Positions 55,593 to 64,000 of a stretch of 64,000 nt of DNA are shown here, in pieces. The first letter of the stretch is position 1; every line of letters begins with the position of its first letter. This DNA is from Jiangella alkaliphila (GTDB lineage Bacteria; Actinomycetota; Actinomycetes; Jiangellales; Jiangellaceae): assembly GCF_900105925.1 (NCBI RefSeq), contig NZ_LT629791.1:6914001-6978000 (forward strand), given 5' to 3'. The notes beneath the pieces are model-generated. The model searched no databases and was not told the origin of the DNA. It saw nothing but the letters and a program-made list of their open reading frames with translations. The translations under genes were made by a program, and so were the position numbers.

Positions 55593-56395
55593 AGCATCAG
55601 CGGGTAGACCTCGAAGATCGACCCGTACTCGACGCCCAGCCGCGGGCCGGTCATCCGCGCGAACATGCCGAGGAAGTCGCGCGGTTCGGGGTGGCCGGGC
55701 AGCGCGCCGAGGTAGCCGGCGTGTGCCTCGAGCGACTGCACGCCCAGGTCGAACGTGTCGGTGATGTCGACGCCGTGCCCGGCCTCCAGCGACCCGGCCG
55801 CCCAGATGGCCCGCACCTTGTTCCACGGCTCGAGGCCCTCGTCGAGCAGCTCGGTGAAGACCCAGCGGTTTCCGGCGTCGCGGGCGCCGTCGAGCACGGC
55901 CTTCCCGGTGGCGATGTGGTCGGCCTGGTTGAGCATGCCCGGGCCGAAGGTCTCGTGGAAGTTGCCGGTGATGACGATGTCCGGACGGTGCCGGCGGATG
56001 GACCGCGCGATGTCGCGGCGCAGCGGCAGACCGTACTCGACGACGCCGTCGGGATAGCCGAGGAACTCCACCACGTCGACGCCGACGATGGCGGCCGCGT
56101 CGCGTTCCTCCTTCTCGCGCAGCGGGCCGGTCTGCTCGGGCGGCATGGAGTCGATGCCGGCCTCACCACTGGTGACCATGCAGTAGACGATCTGCTTGCC
56201 CTGCCCCGTCCAGCGCGCGATGGCCGCGGCGGCGCCGTACTCGATGTCGTCGGGGTGCGCGGCGATGACCAGCGCGCGCTCCCAGTCCTCGGGCAGCGGC
56301 TCCAGCGGCGTCGTCGGCACCGGGAACGGCGGCTCGAACGGCGCCGCCTCCGGTTCTGCCGCCGGCTGCTCGGGCGCGACCGTGTTCTCCGTCAT
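55586..56395 (-). CDS. PIG-L family deacetylase
   Basis: A 269-residue LmbE/PIG-L protein. The zinc motif AHPDD is at residues 46-50, and the third ligand His lies in NQADHIATGKAVLDG. Family members deacetylate N-acetylglucosaminyl compounds, for example in mycothiol or glycan metabolism. Sequence alone does not tell which substrate. The start overlaps the MBL gene stop by one base. Confidence 0.88.
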   Translation of the reverse strand: MTENTVAPEQPAAEPEAAPFEPPFPVPTTPLEPLPEDWERALVIAAHPDDIEYGAAAAIARWTGQGKQIVYCMVTSGEAGIDSMPPEQTGPLREKEERDAAAIVGVDVVEFLGYPDGVVEYGLPLRRDIARSIRRHRPDIVITGNFHETFGPGMLNQADHIATGKAVLDGARDAGNRWVFTELLDEGLEPWNKVRAIWAAGSLEAGHGVDITDTFDLGVQSLEAHAGYLGALPGHPEPRDFLGMFARMTGPRLGVEYGSIFEVYPLMLY

Positions 56396-57147
56396 CAGAC
56401 CTCCCAGTGACCCCCCGGCACGGCGAGCTCGACCGGGCCGTCGTAGACCGCGCTCGCGTGCTCGGCCGCACGCTGCGGGTCGCCCCATGGTGGCACGTGC
56501 GTGACGACCAGTCGACGGGCCCCGGCGGCGGCCGCGTGCTCGCCGGCCTCGCGCCCGGTCAGGTGGATGCCGGGCGGGTTGTCGTCGCCGTCGGCGTAGG
56601 CGGCCTCGCACAGGAACAGGTCGGTGTCGCGGGCCAGCTCGACCAGCGCCGGCGACGCCGCCGTGTCGCCCGAGTAGACCAGCGACCGGCCGTCGTGCTC
56701 GACCCGGATCGCGTACGCCGGCACCGGGTGCGCGACCCGCGCCACCCGCACCGTCAGCGGCCCGACGGCGAACCCGTCCGCCGGGTACTGGAGGAAGTCG
56801 AACTCGCCGGACAGCCCGGGGTCGGGCTCCTTGCCGTAGGCGGCGGCCATCCGCTCGGCCGTCGCGGCGGGACCGTAGACCGGGATCCGCCGCGCCGACG
56901 GCACCCCGTAGCGCAGCGCGACGTACAGCCCGCACAGGTCCATGCAGTGGTCCGGGTGCAGGTGGGTGAGCACGACGGCGTCCAGCTCGGCCAGCCCGGC
57001 GACGCCGACCAGCTGCTGCAGCGGGCCGAGCGCGCCGTTGCCGAGGTCGAGCACCAGCCGGACCCCGCCGGCCTCGACCAGGTAGCCGGACGCGGGCGAG
57101 CCGGGACCGGGCATCGAGCCCGAGCAGCCCAGGACCGTGAGCCTCAA
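56395..57147 (-). CDS. MBL-fold phosphodiesterase (Rv1339-like)
   Basis: A 250-residue metallo-beta-lactamase-fold protein with [10 protein letters not shown] at residues 61-70. It begins [25 protein letters not shown], very close to mycobacterial Rv1339, an atypical class II cAMP phosphodiesterase. It therefore probably hydrolyses cAMP or a related cyclic nucleotide. TTG at 57147 is the start; it overlaps the murI stop (TTGA) and keeps the family N-terminus. Confidence 0.88.
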   Translation of the reverse strand: MRLTVLGCSGSMPGPGSPASGYLVEAGGVRLVLDLGNGALGPLQQLVGVAGLAELDAVVLTHLHPDHCMDLCGLYVALRYGVPSARRIPVYGPAATAERMAAAYGKEPDPGLSGEFDFLQYPADGFAVGPLTVRVARVAHPVPAYAIRVEHDGRSLVYSGDTAASPALVELARDTDLFLCEAAYADGDDNPPGIHLTGREAGEHAAAAGARRLVVTHVPPWGDPQRAAEHASAVYDGPVELAVPGGHWEV

Positions 57148-57977
57148 GAGCCGACCGCCAGGTTGCGCCCGACGACCGGCAGCTCGGACGTCTCCTCGAC
57201 CGACGCGATCTCCGGGCCGAGGAAGCGGCGGCCCAGCTCGCGGAACGGCCGGGCGTCGCCGGTGGAGCGGAACTGGTGCGTCGGCGCCGGCAAGGTGTCG
57301 TCGCGCATCAGCCGGTGGTCGACCAGCGTGCGGTAAACGTCCTTCGCGGTCTCCTCGGCGCTGCTGACCAGCGTGACCGCCTCGCCCATGACGTACGAGA
57401 CGACGCCGGTGAGCAGCGGGTAGTGGGTGCAGCCGAGGACGAGGGTGTCGACGCCCGCCGCGCGGACCGGCTCGAGGTACTCGCGGGCGACGGTCTCCAG
57501 CTCCGGGCCGTGGGTGATGCCTGCCTCGACGAACTCGACGAACCGCGGGCAGGCCTGCGTGGTGATGGAGAGGTGCGGCGCGGCGGCGAAGGAGTCCTCG
57601 TAGGCGCGCGACGTGACGGTGGCCCGGGTGGCGATGACGCCGACGGTGTTGTTGCGGGTCGCGGCGACGGCCCGGCGCACGGCCGGCTGGATGACCTCGA
57701 CGACGGGGATGTCGTAGCGCTCGCGGGCGTCGCGCAGGACCGCGCTGCTGGCCGAGTTGCACGCGATGACCAGCATCTTCACGCCCTCGGCCACGAGGGT
57801 GTCCATGACGTCGAGGGCATACTCGCGCACCTGCGCGATCGGCCGCGGTCCGTACGGGCCACGCGCGGTGTCGCCGACGTACAGGACGGGCTCGTGCGGG
57901 AGCTGGTCGAGCAGCGCCCGGGCGACCGTCAGACCGCCCACTCCGCTGTCGAAGATCCCGATCGGTGCGTCGTTCAT
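57144..57977 (-). CDS. murI: glutamate racemase
   Basis: A 277-residue cofactor-independent glutamate racemase. Asp10 is in GIFDSGVGG, the first catalytic Cys in [10 protein letters not shown] (about 73) and the second in LGCTHYPLL (about 187). It makes D-glutamate for peptidoglycan. The MBL-fold gene follows it as in Mycobacterium. Confidence 0.97.
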   Translation of the reverse strand: MNDAPIGIFDSGVGGLTVARALLDQLPHEPVLYVGDTARGPYGPRPIAQVREYALDVMDTLVAEGVKMLVIACNSASSAVLRDARERYDIPVVEVIQPAVRRAVAATRNNTVGVIATRATVTSRAYEDSFAAAPHLSITTQACPRFVEFVEAGITHGPELETVAREYLEPVRAAGVDTLVLGCTHYPLLTGVVSYVMGEAVTLVSSAEETAKDVYRTLVDHRLMRDDTLPAPTHQFRSTGDARPFRELGRRFLGPEIASVEETSELPVVGRNLAVGS

Positions 57978-58057
57978 CGGAGCAAGAGCGTACGCCGACC
58001 GGCGGACCCTGGCCGCCGGACGTGGCGAACGCCACGTCGCGCCGGCGGTGACGCTCG

Positions 58058-58633
58058 TTACGCGCGGCGGTAGTCGAGCACCACGTGGCCGCTTCCGAAC
58101 GACTGGACGTCGGTGAGCTCGAACGACGTCGGCGCGAACCCCGTCGAGAACAGCGGCACACCGGCCCCGGCGACGACCGGGTACTGCTTGACCACCAAGC
58201 GGTCGATCTCCGGCAGCAGCGCGCCGGCCAGCCCCGCGCCGCCGGCGAGGTAGACGTCCAGCGGCGAGTCCTCGGCCTTGAGCGCCTGGACGGCCGCGAC
58301 GGGGTCGCCGCCGATGATCGTGACGGCAGGGTCCGGCGACTGCGTCATCGTCGTCGACACGACGTACTGCCGCAGGTGGGCGTACGGGCTGGTGATGCCG
58401 ACGTCGAGCGCGGGCTGGTAGGTGCGCCGGCCCATGACGATGGTGTCGAACCGCGAGTTGGGGACGTCGTCGACGCGGCCCAGCCTGCGCGCGTGGGTCG
58501 GCAGCGCGTCGCCGAACTGGGTGAACATCCAGGTGGCGTACTCGTCGGGCACCGGGAAGAAGTCGACCTCGTCGCCCGGGCCGGCGATGAAGCCGTCGAT
58601 GGACTGTCCGATGTAGTAGACCAGCTGGCGCAT
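58058..58633 (-). CDS. dihydrofolate reductase-like (RibD C-terminal) protein
   Basis: A 191-residue protein of the RibD_C/DHFR-like fold. It has [25 protein letters not shown] at the start, [15 protein letters not shown] and [37 protein letters not shown]. Such NADPH-dependent reductases act on pterin- or flavin-like compounds of unknown identity. It sits between murI and cysM, where the mycobacterial order has a rhomboid gene instead. The ATG at 58633 is chosen over 58651 from the family start. Confidence 0.85.
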   Translation of the reverse strand: MRQLVYYIGQSIDGFIAGPGDEVDFFPVPDEYATWMFTQFGDALPTHARRLGRVDDVPNSRFDTIVMGRRTYQPALDVGITSPYAHLRQYVVSTTMTQSPDPAVTIIGGDPVAAVQALKAEDSPLDVYLAGGAGLAGALLPEIDRLVVKQYPVVAGAGVPLFSTGFAPTSFELTDVQSFGSGHVVLDYRRA

Positions 58634-58658
58634 CAGTGCACCGTACGTCACGCGGCCG

Positions 58659-59899
<1,241 letters not shown>

Positions 59900-59965
59900 C
59901 GGACTGCTCCTGGACTCTTCTGCTGCTGGGACGGTCACCCACCGCAACGGCGGTGCTGGGTCACA

Positions 59966-60400
59966 TCATTCCCCATCGATGACCTGGACTTCCTCCTCGG
60001 TCACCACGCCGTCCACGATCCGGAACGAGCGGAACTCGTGCGTGTCCTCGTCGCGGGTCGAGACCAGGACGTAGTGGGCGCCCGGCTCGTTGGCGTAGGC
60101 GATGTCCGTGCGGGACGGGTACGCCTCGGTCGCCGTGTGCGAGTGATAGACGACGACCGGCTCCTCGTCGTTGTCGTCCATCTCGCGATATAGGCGCAGC
60201 AGGTCCATCGAGTCGAACTCGTAGAACGTGGGCGACCGGGCCGCGTTGAGCATCGGGACGAACCGCTCCGGGCGATCGGTGCCGGCCGGGCCGGCGATCA
60301 CGCCGCACGCCTCGTCCGGGTGGTCCTTGCGGGCATGCTCCACGATGGCGTCGACGAGGTCACGGCGGATGCTCAGCACGGTTGCCAGGATACGGAGCAT
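59966..60400 (-). CDS. mec: Mec-type JAMM metallopeptidase
   Basis: A 144-residue M67 (JAMM) peptidase. Its Glu is in DEACGVIAG, and the zinc motif is HSHTATEAYPSRTD. It matches mycobacterial Mec from end to end, which cuts the new cysteine from CysO. ATG 60400 is used here; GTG 60379 would give a product close to the mycobacterial length. It may also trim the CysO tail. Confidence 0.93.
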   Translation of the reverse strand: MLRILATVLSIRRDLVDAIVEHARKDHPDEACGVIAGPAGTDRPERFVPMLNAARSPTFYEFDSMDLLRLYREMDDNDEEPVVVYHSHTATEAYPSRTDIAYANEPGAHYVLVSTRDEDTHEFRSFRIVDGVVTEEEVQVIDGE

Positions 60401-60496
60401 GACGGGCTGACGTGCCGCTGGCCGGGGGGCCGTGTGGGCGGTCCCCCGCTGCCGCGGCCCAAATACACCGTCCGCCGGATCCTGCAGCGTCGGCAT

Positions 60497-60592
60497 CCTG
60501 GGTGTGACGCGCGTCCTGGGTCTCACGCGCGCCGAACACCCGTTTCGAGCCCGAAACCGCGCCTCACACCCAGGACGCGCCTCACACCCAGG
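60497..60592. repeat. 34-bp-arm hairpin built of tandem CCTGGGTGTGA units
   Basis: The left arm 60497-60530 and the right arm 60559-60592 match at about 30 of 34 positions. Each arm holds two copies of CCTGGGTGTGA-GCGC, so the hairpin is itself made of a direct repeat. The loop holds a small TTTCG-AGCC-CGAAA hairpin. It lies upstream of mec and may be in its leader. Confidence 0.85.
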
Positions 60593-60604
60593 TTGGTCCG
60601 CCGG

Positions 60605-60683
60605 GTCCTCGATAGGCAGGACCGTCCTCGATGGCAGAAACCGTCCTAGCGCCCCATCGAAGACGGTCACCACTATCGAAGAC
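60605..60683. repeat. nested double hairpin of GTCCTCGATRG units
   Basis: The outer pair is GTCCTCGATAG (60605) with CTATCGAAGAC (60673). The inner pair is GTCCTCGATGG (60624) with CCATCGAAGAC (60654). Unit pairs are nested, and each has the same one-base bulge or mismatch. No reading frame is seen. Confidence 0.85.
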
Positions 60684-60722
60684 GACAGCCGGCATCGACG
60701 CCCGACCCGTCGCCACACTCCC

Positions 60723-60777
60723 CCCGTCCCCCTGATAGCTGCCGAGTTCTTAAGACCGCGGGCAGCAGGGGGACGGG
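60723..60777. repeat. hairpin of family B near the DUF2017 gene
   Basis: CCCGTCCCCCTG-ATA-GCTGCC pairs with GGGCAGCAGGGGGACGGG, with an ATA bulge, and TTAAGACCGCGG lies in the loop. The same words occur at 45720-45760 and 45960-46000. It ends 13 bp before the stop codon of the DUF2017 gene, so it lies at the 3' end of a transcript. Confidence 0.85.
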
Positions 60778-60789
60778 CAACTCAGCCAG

Positions 60790-61383
60790 CTACTCCAGGG
60801 CGGAGGACAACGTCCGGACGAGCGTCTCCTGGACCCAGCCGAGCCAGTCGTAGACGTCGTGGACGTGGCGGCGGGGGTCGTTCTCGTCGAGGGAGAGCCA
60901 GTCGTCCCCGTCGGCGTCGGTGACGCCGAGGCGGGTGCCGAGGGCCAGCCGCAGGTCGGTGAGCGTGCGGAGCCAGGCCTCGGACTCGTCGGCGTTCAGC
61001 TCGATGCGGATCTTCTCGCGGTTCTTCGACGCCGCCCCGGCACCGTCGGCCGTGGCCAGGGAGGCGAGCACCGTCGCCGCCGTCGCCGCCTTGCGGTCGC
61101 GCAGGCCGCGCTCGGTGAACCGGCGGAAGTCGGACGCGGCCTCGGTGTCCTCGCGATAGCCGTCGGGGAAGAGCCGCAGCAGCACCGGGTCGGTCGGGCG
61201 GGACATCGTGTCGTCGGACAGGCCGAGCTCGGCGGCCCAGCCGTCACCGGCGGCGAGGTCAGCGGGCTCCTCGCGCACCAGCTCCAGCAGCTGACCCACC
61301 AGAGAGCGCAGCAGCTCGACCTCGACGACGTGGAACGACGCGGCGACGACGCCCCCGCGGGCCCGACGGAACGCGGTGCTCAG
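60790..61383 (-). CDS. DUF2017 family protein
   Basis: A 197-residue helical protein. It has [63 protein letters not shown] and [14 protein letters not shown]. Its family always sits with clpS in actinobacteria. Its function is unknown. The likely start is CTG 61383, which overlaps the clpS stop as CTGA. The nearest standard start is TTG 61416 inside clpS. No ATG or GTG fits. Confidence 0.85.
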   Translation of the reverse strand: MSTAFRRARGGVVAASFHVVEVELLRSLVGQLLELVREEPADLAAGDGWAAELGLSDDTMSRPTDPVLLRLFPDGYREDTEAASDFRRFTERGLRDRKAATAATVLASLATADGAGAASKNREKIRIELNADESEAWLRTLTDLRLALGTRLGVTDADGDDWLSLDENDPRRHVHDVYDWLGWVQETLVRTLSSALE

Positions 61384-61676
61384 ACTCGGTCCCCCGCCTT
61401 CTGCAGCGTGGCCCAAAGCCCGTAGGAGTGCATGGCCTCGACGTCGCGCTCCATCTCTTCACGCGTGCCGGAGGACACGACGGCCTTCCCCTTCTCATGG
61501 ACGTCGAGCATCAGCTTCTCGGCCTTCGTCTTCGGATACGCGAAGTATGCCTGAAAGACGTAGGTGACATACGACATGAGGTTGACCGGGTCGTTCCACA
61601 CCACGGTGACCCACGGGACGTCGGCCAGCGGCACCTCGGCGGCCTCCGGGCGCTCGATCTCGACGGGTGCGGTCAT
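61380..61676 (-). CDS. clpS: ClpS adaptor protein
   Basis: A 98-residue N-end rule adaptor. [73 protein letters not shown] is diagnostic; the binding-pocket Asp and the Met-Ser-Tyr region are present. It hands proteins to ClpAP/ClpCP. ATG 61676 has GGGGG upstream. It is divergent from pncB as in mycobacteria. Confidence 0.96.
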   Translation of the reverse strand: MTAPVEIERPEAAEVPLADVPWVTVVWNDPVNLMSYVTYVFQAYFAYPKTKAEKLMLDVHEKGKAVVSSGTREEMERDVEAMHSYGLWATLQKAGDRV

Positions 61677-61865
61677 CACGGCCCCCAATGGTGTCATCTT
61701 CCGGCCATCACCCCGCGCCGTCCTCGCGCTGCCAAGCACAACTATGCTCTGGGCCGGCGTTGTTCCCGCCGGTCCACGACATCTCATCATCCACCCCACG
61801 CCACGCCTTCGCCAGTCTCCGCGGGATCCGGGCCATTCGGGGCGCAGCCGCATAGTCTGGTGGTT

Positions 61866-63164
61866 GTGTCGGAGACGACGGCCCTGCTCACCGACCATTA
61901 CGAGCTGACGATGCTCCAGGCGGCGCTGGCCCGGGGCACCGCCGGACGGCGCTCGGTGTTCGAGGTGTTCGCCAGACGCTTACCCGGCGGACGCCGCTAC
62001 GGCATCGTCGGCGGCACCGGCCGGCTGCTCGACGCGATCGAGGAGTTTCGGTTCGACGACGACGCGCTCGCCCACCTCGAGCGCAACGGTGTCGTCGACG
62101 GCGCCACGCTGGCCTGGTTGTCCGACTATCGGTTCACCGGCGACGTCTGGGGCTACGGCGAGGGTGAGGCGTACTTCCCGAACTCGCCGCTGCTCATCGT
62201 CGAGGCGTCGTTCGCCGAGGCGGTCGTGCTCGAGACGCTCGCGCTGTCGGTGCTGAACTTCGACTCCGCCATCGCCACGGCGGCCTCGCGTATGACGACG
62301 GCGGCCGGCGGGCGGCCGTGCATCGAGATGGGCTCGCGACGCACCCACGAACGGGCCGCCGTCGCCGCCGCGCGGGCCGCCTACATCGCCGGGTTCGCCA
62401 CCACCAGCAACCTCGAGGCAGGTCGCACGTACGGCGTACCCACCCAGGGCACCAGCGCGCACTCGTTCACGTTGCTGCACGACACCGAGCGCGACGCGTT
62501 CACCGCGCAGGTCGACTCCCTGGGCAAGGGCACGACCTTGCTGGTCGACACGTACGACGTGGAAGAGGCGGTGCGGCTGGGCGTCGAGGTCGCCGGGCCT
62601 GAACTGGGCGCCGTCCGGCTCGACTCCGGCGACCTGCTGCCGCAGGCGAAGGAGGTCCGCGCGCTGCTGGACTCCCTCGGCGCCCGCGACACCCGCATCG
62701 TCGTCACCAGCGACCTCGACGAGCACGCCATCGCCGCGCTGGCCGCCGCGCCCGTCGACGCGTACGGCGTCGGCACCCAGCTGGTCACCGGGGCCGGCTC
62801 CCCGACGGCGGGCATGGTCTACAAGCTCGTGGCCCGGACCGGCGGCGACGGCACGCTGGCCTCCGTCGAGAAGAAGAGCGCCGGCAAGGTCAGCCACGGC
62901 GGGCGCAAGTACGCGCTGCGCCGCCGCAACGTCCGCGGCGTCGCCGAGGCGGAGGTCATCGGGGTCGGACACGAGCCGGCCGACGACGGCGACGACCGCC
63001 CGCTGCTGGTGCCGCTCGTGCGCGACGGCGAGACCGTCGGCCGCGAGCCGCTGGCCGCCGCCCGCGAGCGGCACGAACGGGCCCGCGCCGAGCTGCCCCG
63101 CATCGCGCTGAAGCTGTCGCGCGGTGAGCCCGCCATCCCCACCCGCTGGGAGGACCGCCCATGA
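61866..63164 (+). CDS. pncB: nicotinate phosphoribosyltransferase
   Basis: A 432-residue NAPRTase. The start is [31 protein letters not shown]. The phosphorylated His is in [12 protein letters not shown], and [19 protein letters not shown] forms the PRPP site. It makes nicotinate mononucleotide for NAD salvage. Its stop overlaps pncA by four bases. GTG 61866 is the first start in frame. Confidence 0.96.
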   Translation: MSETTALLTDHYELTMLQAALARGTAGRRSVFEVFARRLPGGRRYGIVGGTGRLLDAIEEFRFDDDALAHLERNGVVDGATLAWLSDYRFTGDVWGYGEGEAYFPNSPLLIVEASFAEAVVLETLALSVLNFDSAIATAASRMTTAAGGRPCIEMGSRRTHERAAVAAARAAYIAGFATTSNLEAGRTYGVPTQGTSAHSFTLLHDTERDAFTAQVDSLGKGTTLLVDTYDVEEAVRLGVEVAGPELGAVRLDSGDLLPQAKEVRALLDSLGARDTRIVVTSDLDEHAIAALAAAPVDAYGVGTQLVTGAGSPTAGMVYKLVARTGGDGTLASVEKKSAGKVSHGGRKYALRRRNVRGVAEAEVIGVGHEPADDGDDRPLLVPLVRDGETVGREPLAAARERHERARAELPRIALKLSRGEPAIPTRWEDRP

Positions 63165-63754
63165 AGCGCGCACTCATCGTCGTCGACGTCCAGAACGACT
63201 TCTGCGAGGGCGGCAGCCTCGCCGTCGCGGGCGGCGCGGACGTCGCGTTCGGCATCGCCGAGGTGCTCAAGCGCTGGACCGACGGCGACGAAGGGGACCG
63301 CCGCTACGACTACGTCGTCGCCACCCGCGACCACCACATCGACCCCGGCGACCACTTCTCCGAGACCCCCGACTACGTCGACAGCTGGCCACCGCACTGC
63401 GTGGCCGGCACCGATGGCGTCGCGTTCCACCCGAACCTCGACCCGCAGCCGTTCGACGCGGTCTTCGACAAGGGCGAGTACCAGGCCGCCTACTCCGGCT
63501 TCGAGGGCAAGTCGCACGACGGTGTCGGGCTGGCCGACTGGCTGCGCGGCCACGAGGTCGGCTCCGTCGACGTCGTCGGCATCGCGACCGACCACTGCGT
63601 CCGCGCGACCGCCCTCGACGCCGCCGGGAACGGCATCGAGACGACGGTGCTGCTCGAGCTCACCGCCGGGGTCGCGGCCAGGACGACGTCGGCGGCGCTG
63701 GACACCATGCGCGCGGCCGGCATCCGGCTGGAAGGCGCTCCGATCGTCCGCTGA
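63161..63754 (+). CDS. pncA: nicotinamidase
   Basis: A 197-residue isochorismatase-like amidase. Asp9 is in VVDVQNDF and the active Cys in GIATDHCVRATALDA. The metal triad is in RDHHIDPGDHF, with the Lys in FDKGEYQAAYSGF. It hydrolyses nicotinamide to nicotinate, the substrate of the pncB product. The ATGA overlap supports joint translation. Confidence 0.96.
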   Translation: MKRALIVVDVQNDFCEGGSLAVAGGADVAFGIAEVLKRWTDGDEGDRRYDYVVATRDHHIDPGDHFSETPDYVDSWPPHCVAGTDGVAFHPNLDPQPFDAVFDKGEYQAAYSGFEGKSHDGVGLADWLRGHEVGSVDVVGIATDHCVRATALDAAGNGIETTVLLELTAGVAARTTSAALDTMRAAGIRLEGAPIVR

Positions 63755-64000
63755 TCAGGCGGTACGCGCGGTGGCCGACGCCTCGCGGGCGTCCAGCAGC
63801 TCGTCCCAGTGCTCCGTGCCCCACGCGCACAGCGCCTCGATGACCGGCAGCATCGTCCGCCCGAGCGGCGTCAGCGCGTACTCGACGTGCCGCTCGGGGC
63901 CGGGCCGCTCGGTGCGCGCGACCAGGCCGTCGCGCTGCAGGTTCTTGAGCGACGCGGTGAGCGACTGGGCGCTGACGGTGCGCAGCGGGACGCGCAGCTC
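63755..64000 (-). CDS. HxlR-type regulator, cut off by the window end
   Basis: The last 81 residues of a winged-helix regulator are visible: LRTVSAQSLTASLKNLQRDGLVARTERPGPERHVEYALTPLGRTMLPVIEALCAWGTEHW. The recognition helix and wing match HxlR. The start and the N-terminal part lie outside the window. It is convergent with pncA. Confidence 0.85.
   Translation of the reverse strand, partial: ELRVPLRTVSAQSLTASLKNLQRDGLVARTERPGPERHVEYALTPLGRTMLPVIEALCAWGTEHWDELLDAREASATARTA

Noticed and set aside
60497-60777. CRISPR array
   Set aside because: The repeats are inverted and unequal in length, and no regular spacing or cas genes are present.

Overview
The window is a 64 kb stretch of very GC-rich chromosome from an actinobacterium. 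Supporting signs are the codon use, the many GTG starts, the GTGA/ATGA/TTGA overlaps between genes, and the families present: CysO/Mec/CysM cysteine synthesis, DUF3618, an SAV_915-type protein, a class E sortase, a ClpS-DUF2017 pair and a zincin-like DUF. The genus cannot be fixed from sequence alone; a Jiangella- or Nocardioides-like soil actinomycete would fit. No phage, integrase, transposase or CRISPR array is visible.

Layout. 1-12.9 kb holds small metabolic and housekeeping genes: a P-loop kinase, an alpha/beta hydrolase, a thiolase-SDR-HxlR operon, a LigD-type polymerase-domain protein, a FUSC-type membrane protein, a GroES-like protein, Bcp peroxiredoxin and a large membrane protein. 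A tRNA-Leu(UAG) at 12.94 kb is followed by a gene broken by an in-frame TGA. 14-26 kb holds regulators (AsnC, PadR), a GNAT protein, an NmrA-type reductase, a beta-phosphoglucomutase plus GH65 phosphorylase pair, and the helicase HrpA. 26-31.4 kb holds a cobalt/nickel ECF transporter (CbiO, CbiQ, CbiMN fusion) divergent from cobalamin-independent methionine synthase metE. 33.5-42.8 kb is an arabinan-use locus: a LacI repressor divergent from a cytoplasmic GH51 arabinofuranosidase, then a binding protein, two permeases and two secreted GH43 enzymes. The ATPase is missing and is presumably shared.

46-63.8 kb is a block with the gene order known from Mycobacterium (pncB / clpS-DUF2017-mec-cysO-cysM ... 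murI-MBL phosphodiesterase ... rph-rdgB). Here it is split between the MBL gene and rph by about 9 kb. The inserted part carries a DhaK-DhaL-HAD-aldolase operon, a histidine kinase/LuxR fusion, a PIN toxin-antitoxin pair, an SGNH hydrolase, a sortase and a PIG-L deacetylase.

The most unusual signal is in the non-coding DNA. Two paralogous genes with an AbiEi-like N-terminus and a DUF559/VSR-like nuclease C-terminus (32.5 kb and 43.8 kb) each sit in a cassette of about 1.2 kb. Each cassette is bracketed by two near-identical hairpins in direct orientation. The hairpin sequence is shared within a cassette but differs between cassettes. Both cassettes also carry the same 18-nt leader at the same distance from the start codon. 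Several other perfect or near-perfect hairpins (families at 4.3/7.8/26.2 kb, 45.6-46.1/60.7 kb and 60.5-60.7 kb) are scattered between genes. Together these suggest a palindrome-associated element system that should be tested genome-wide.
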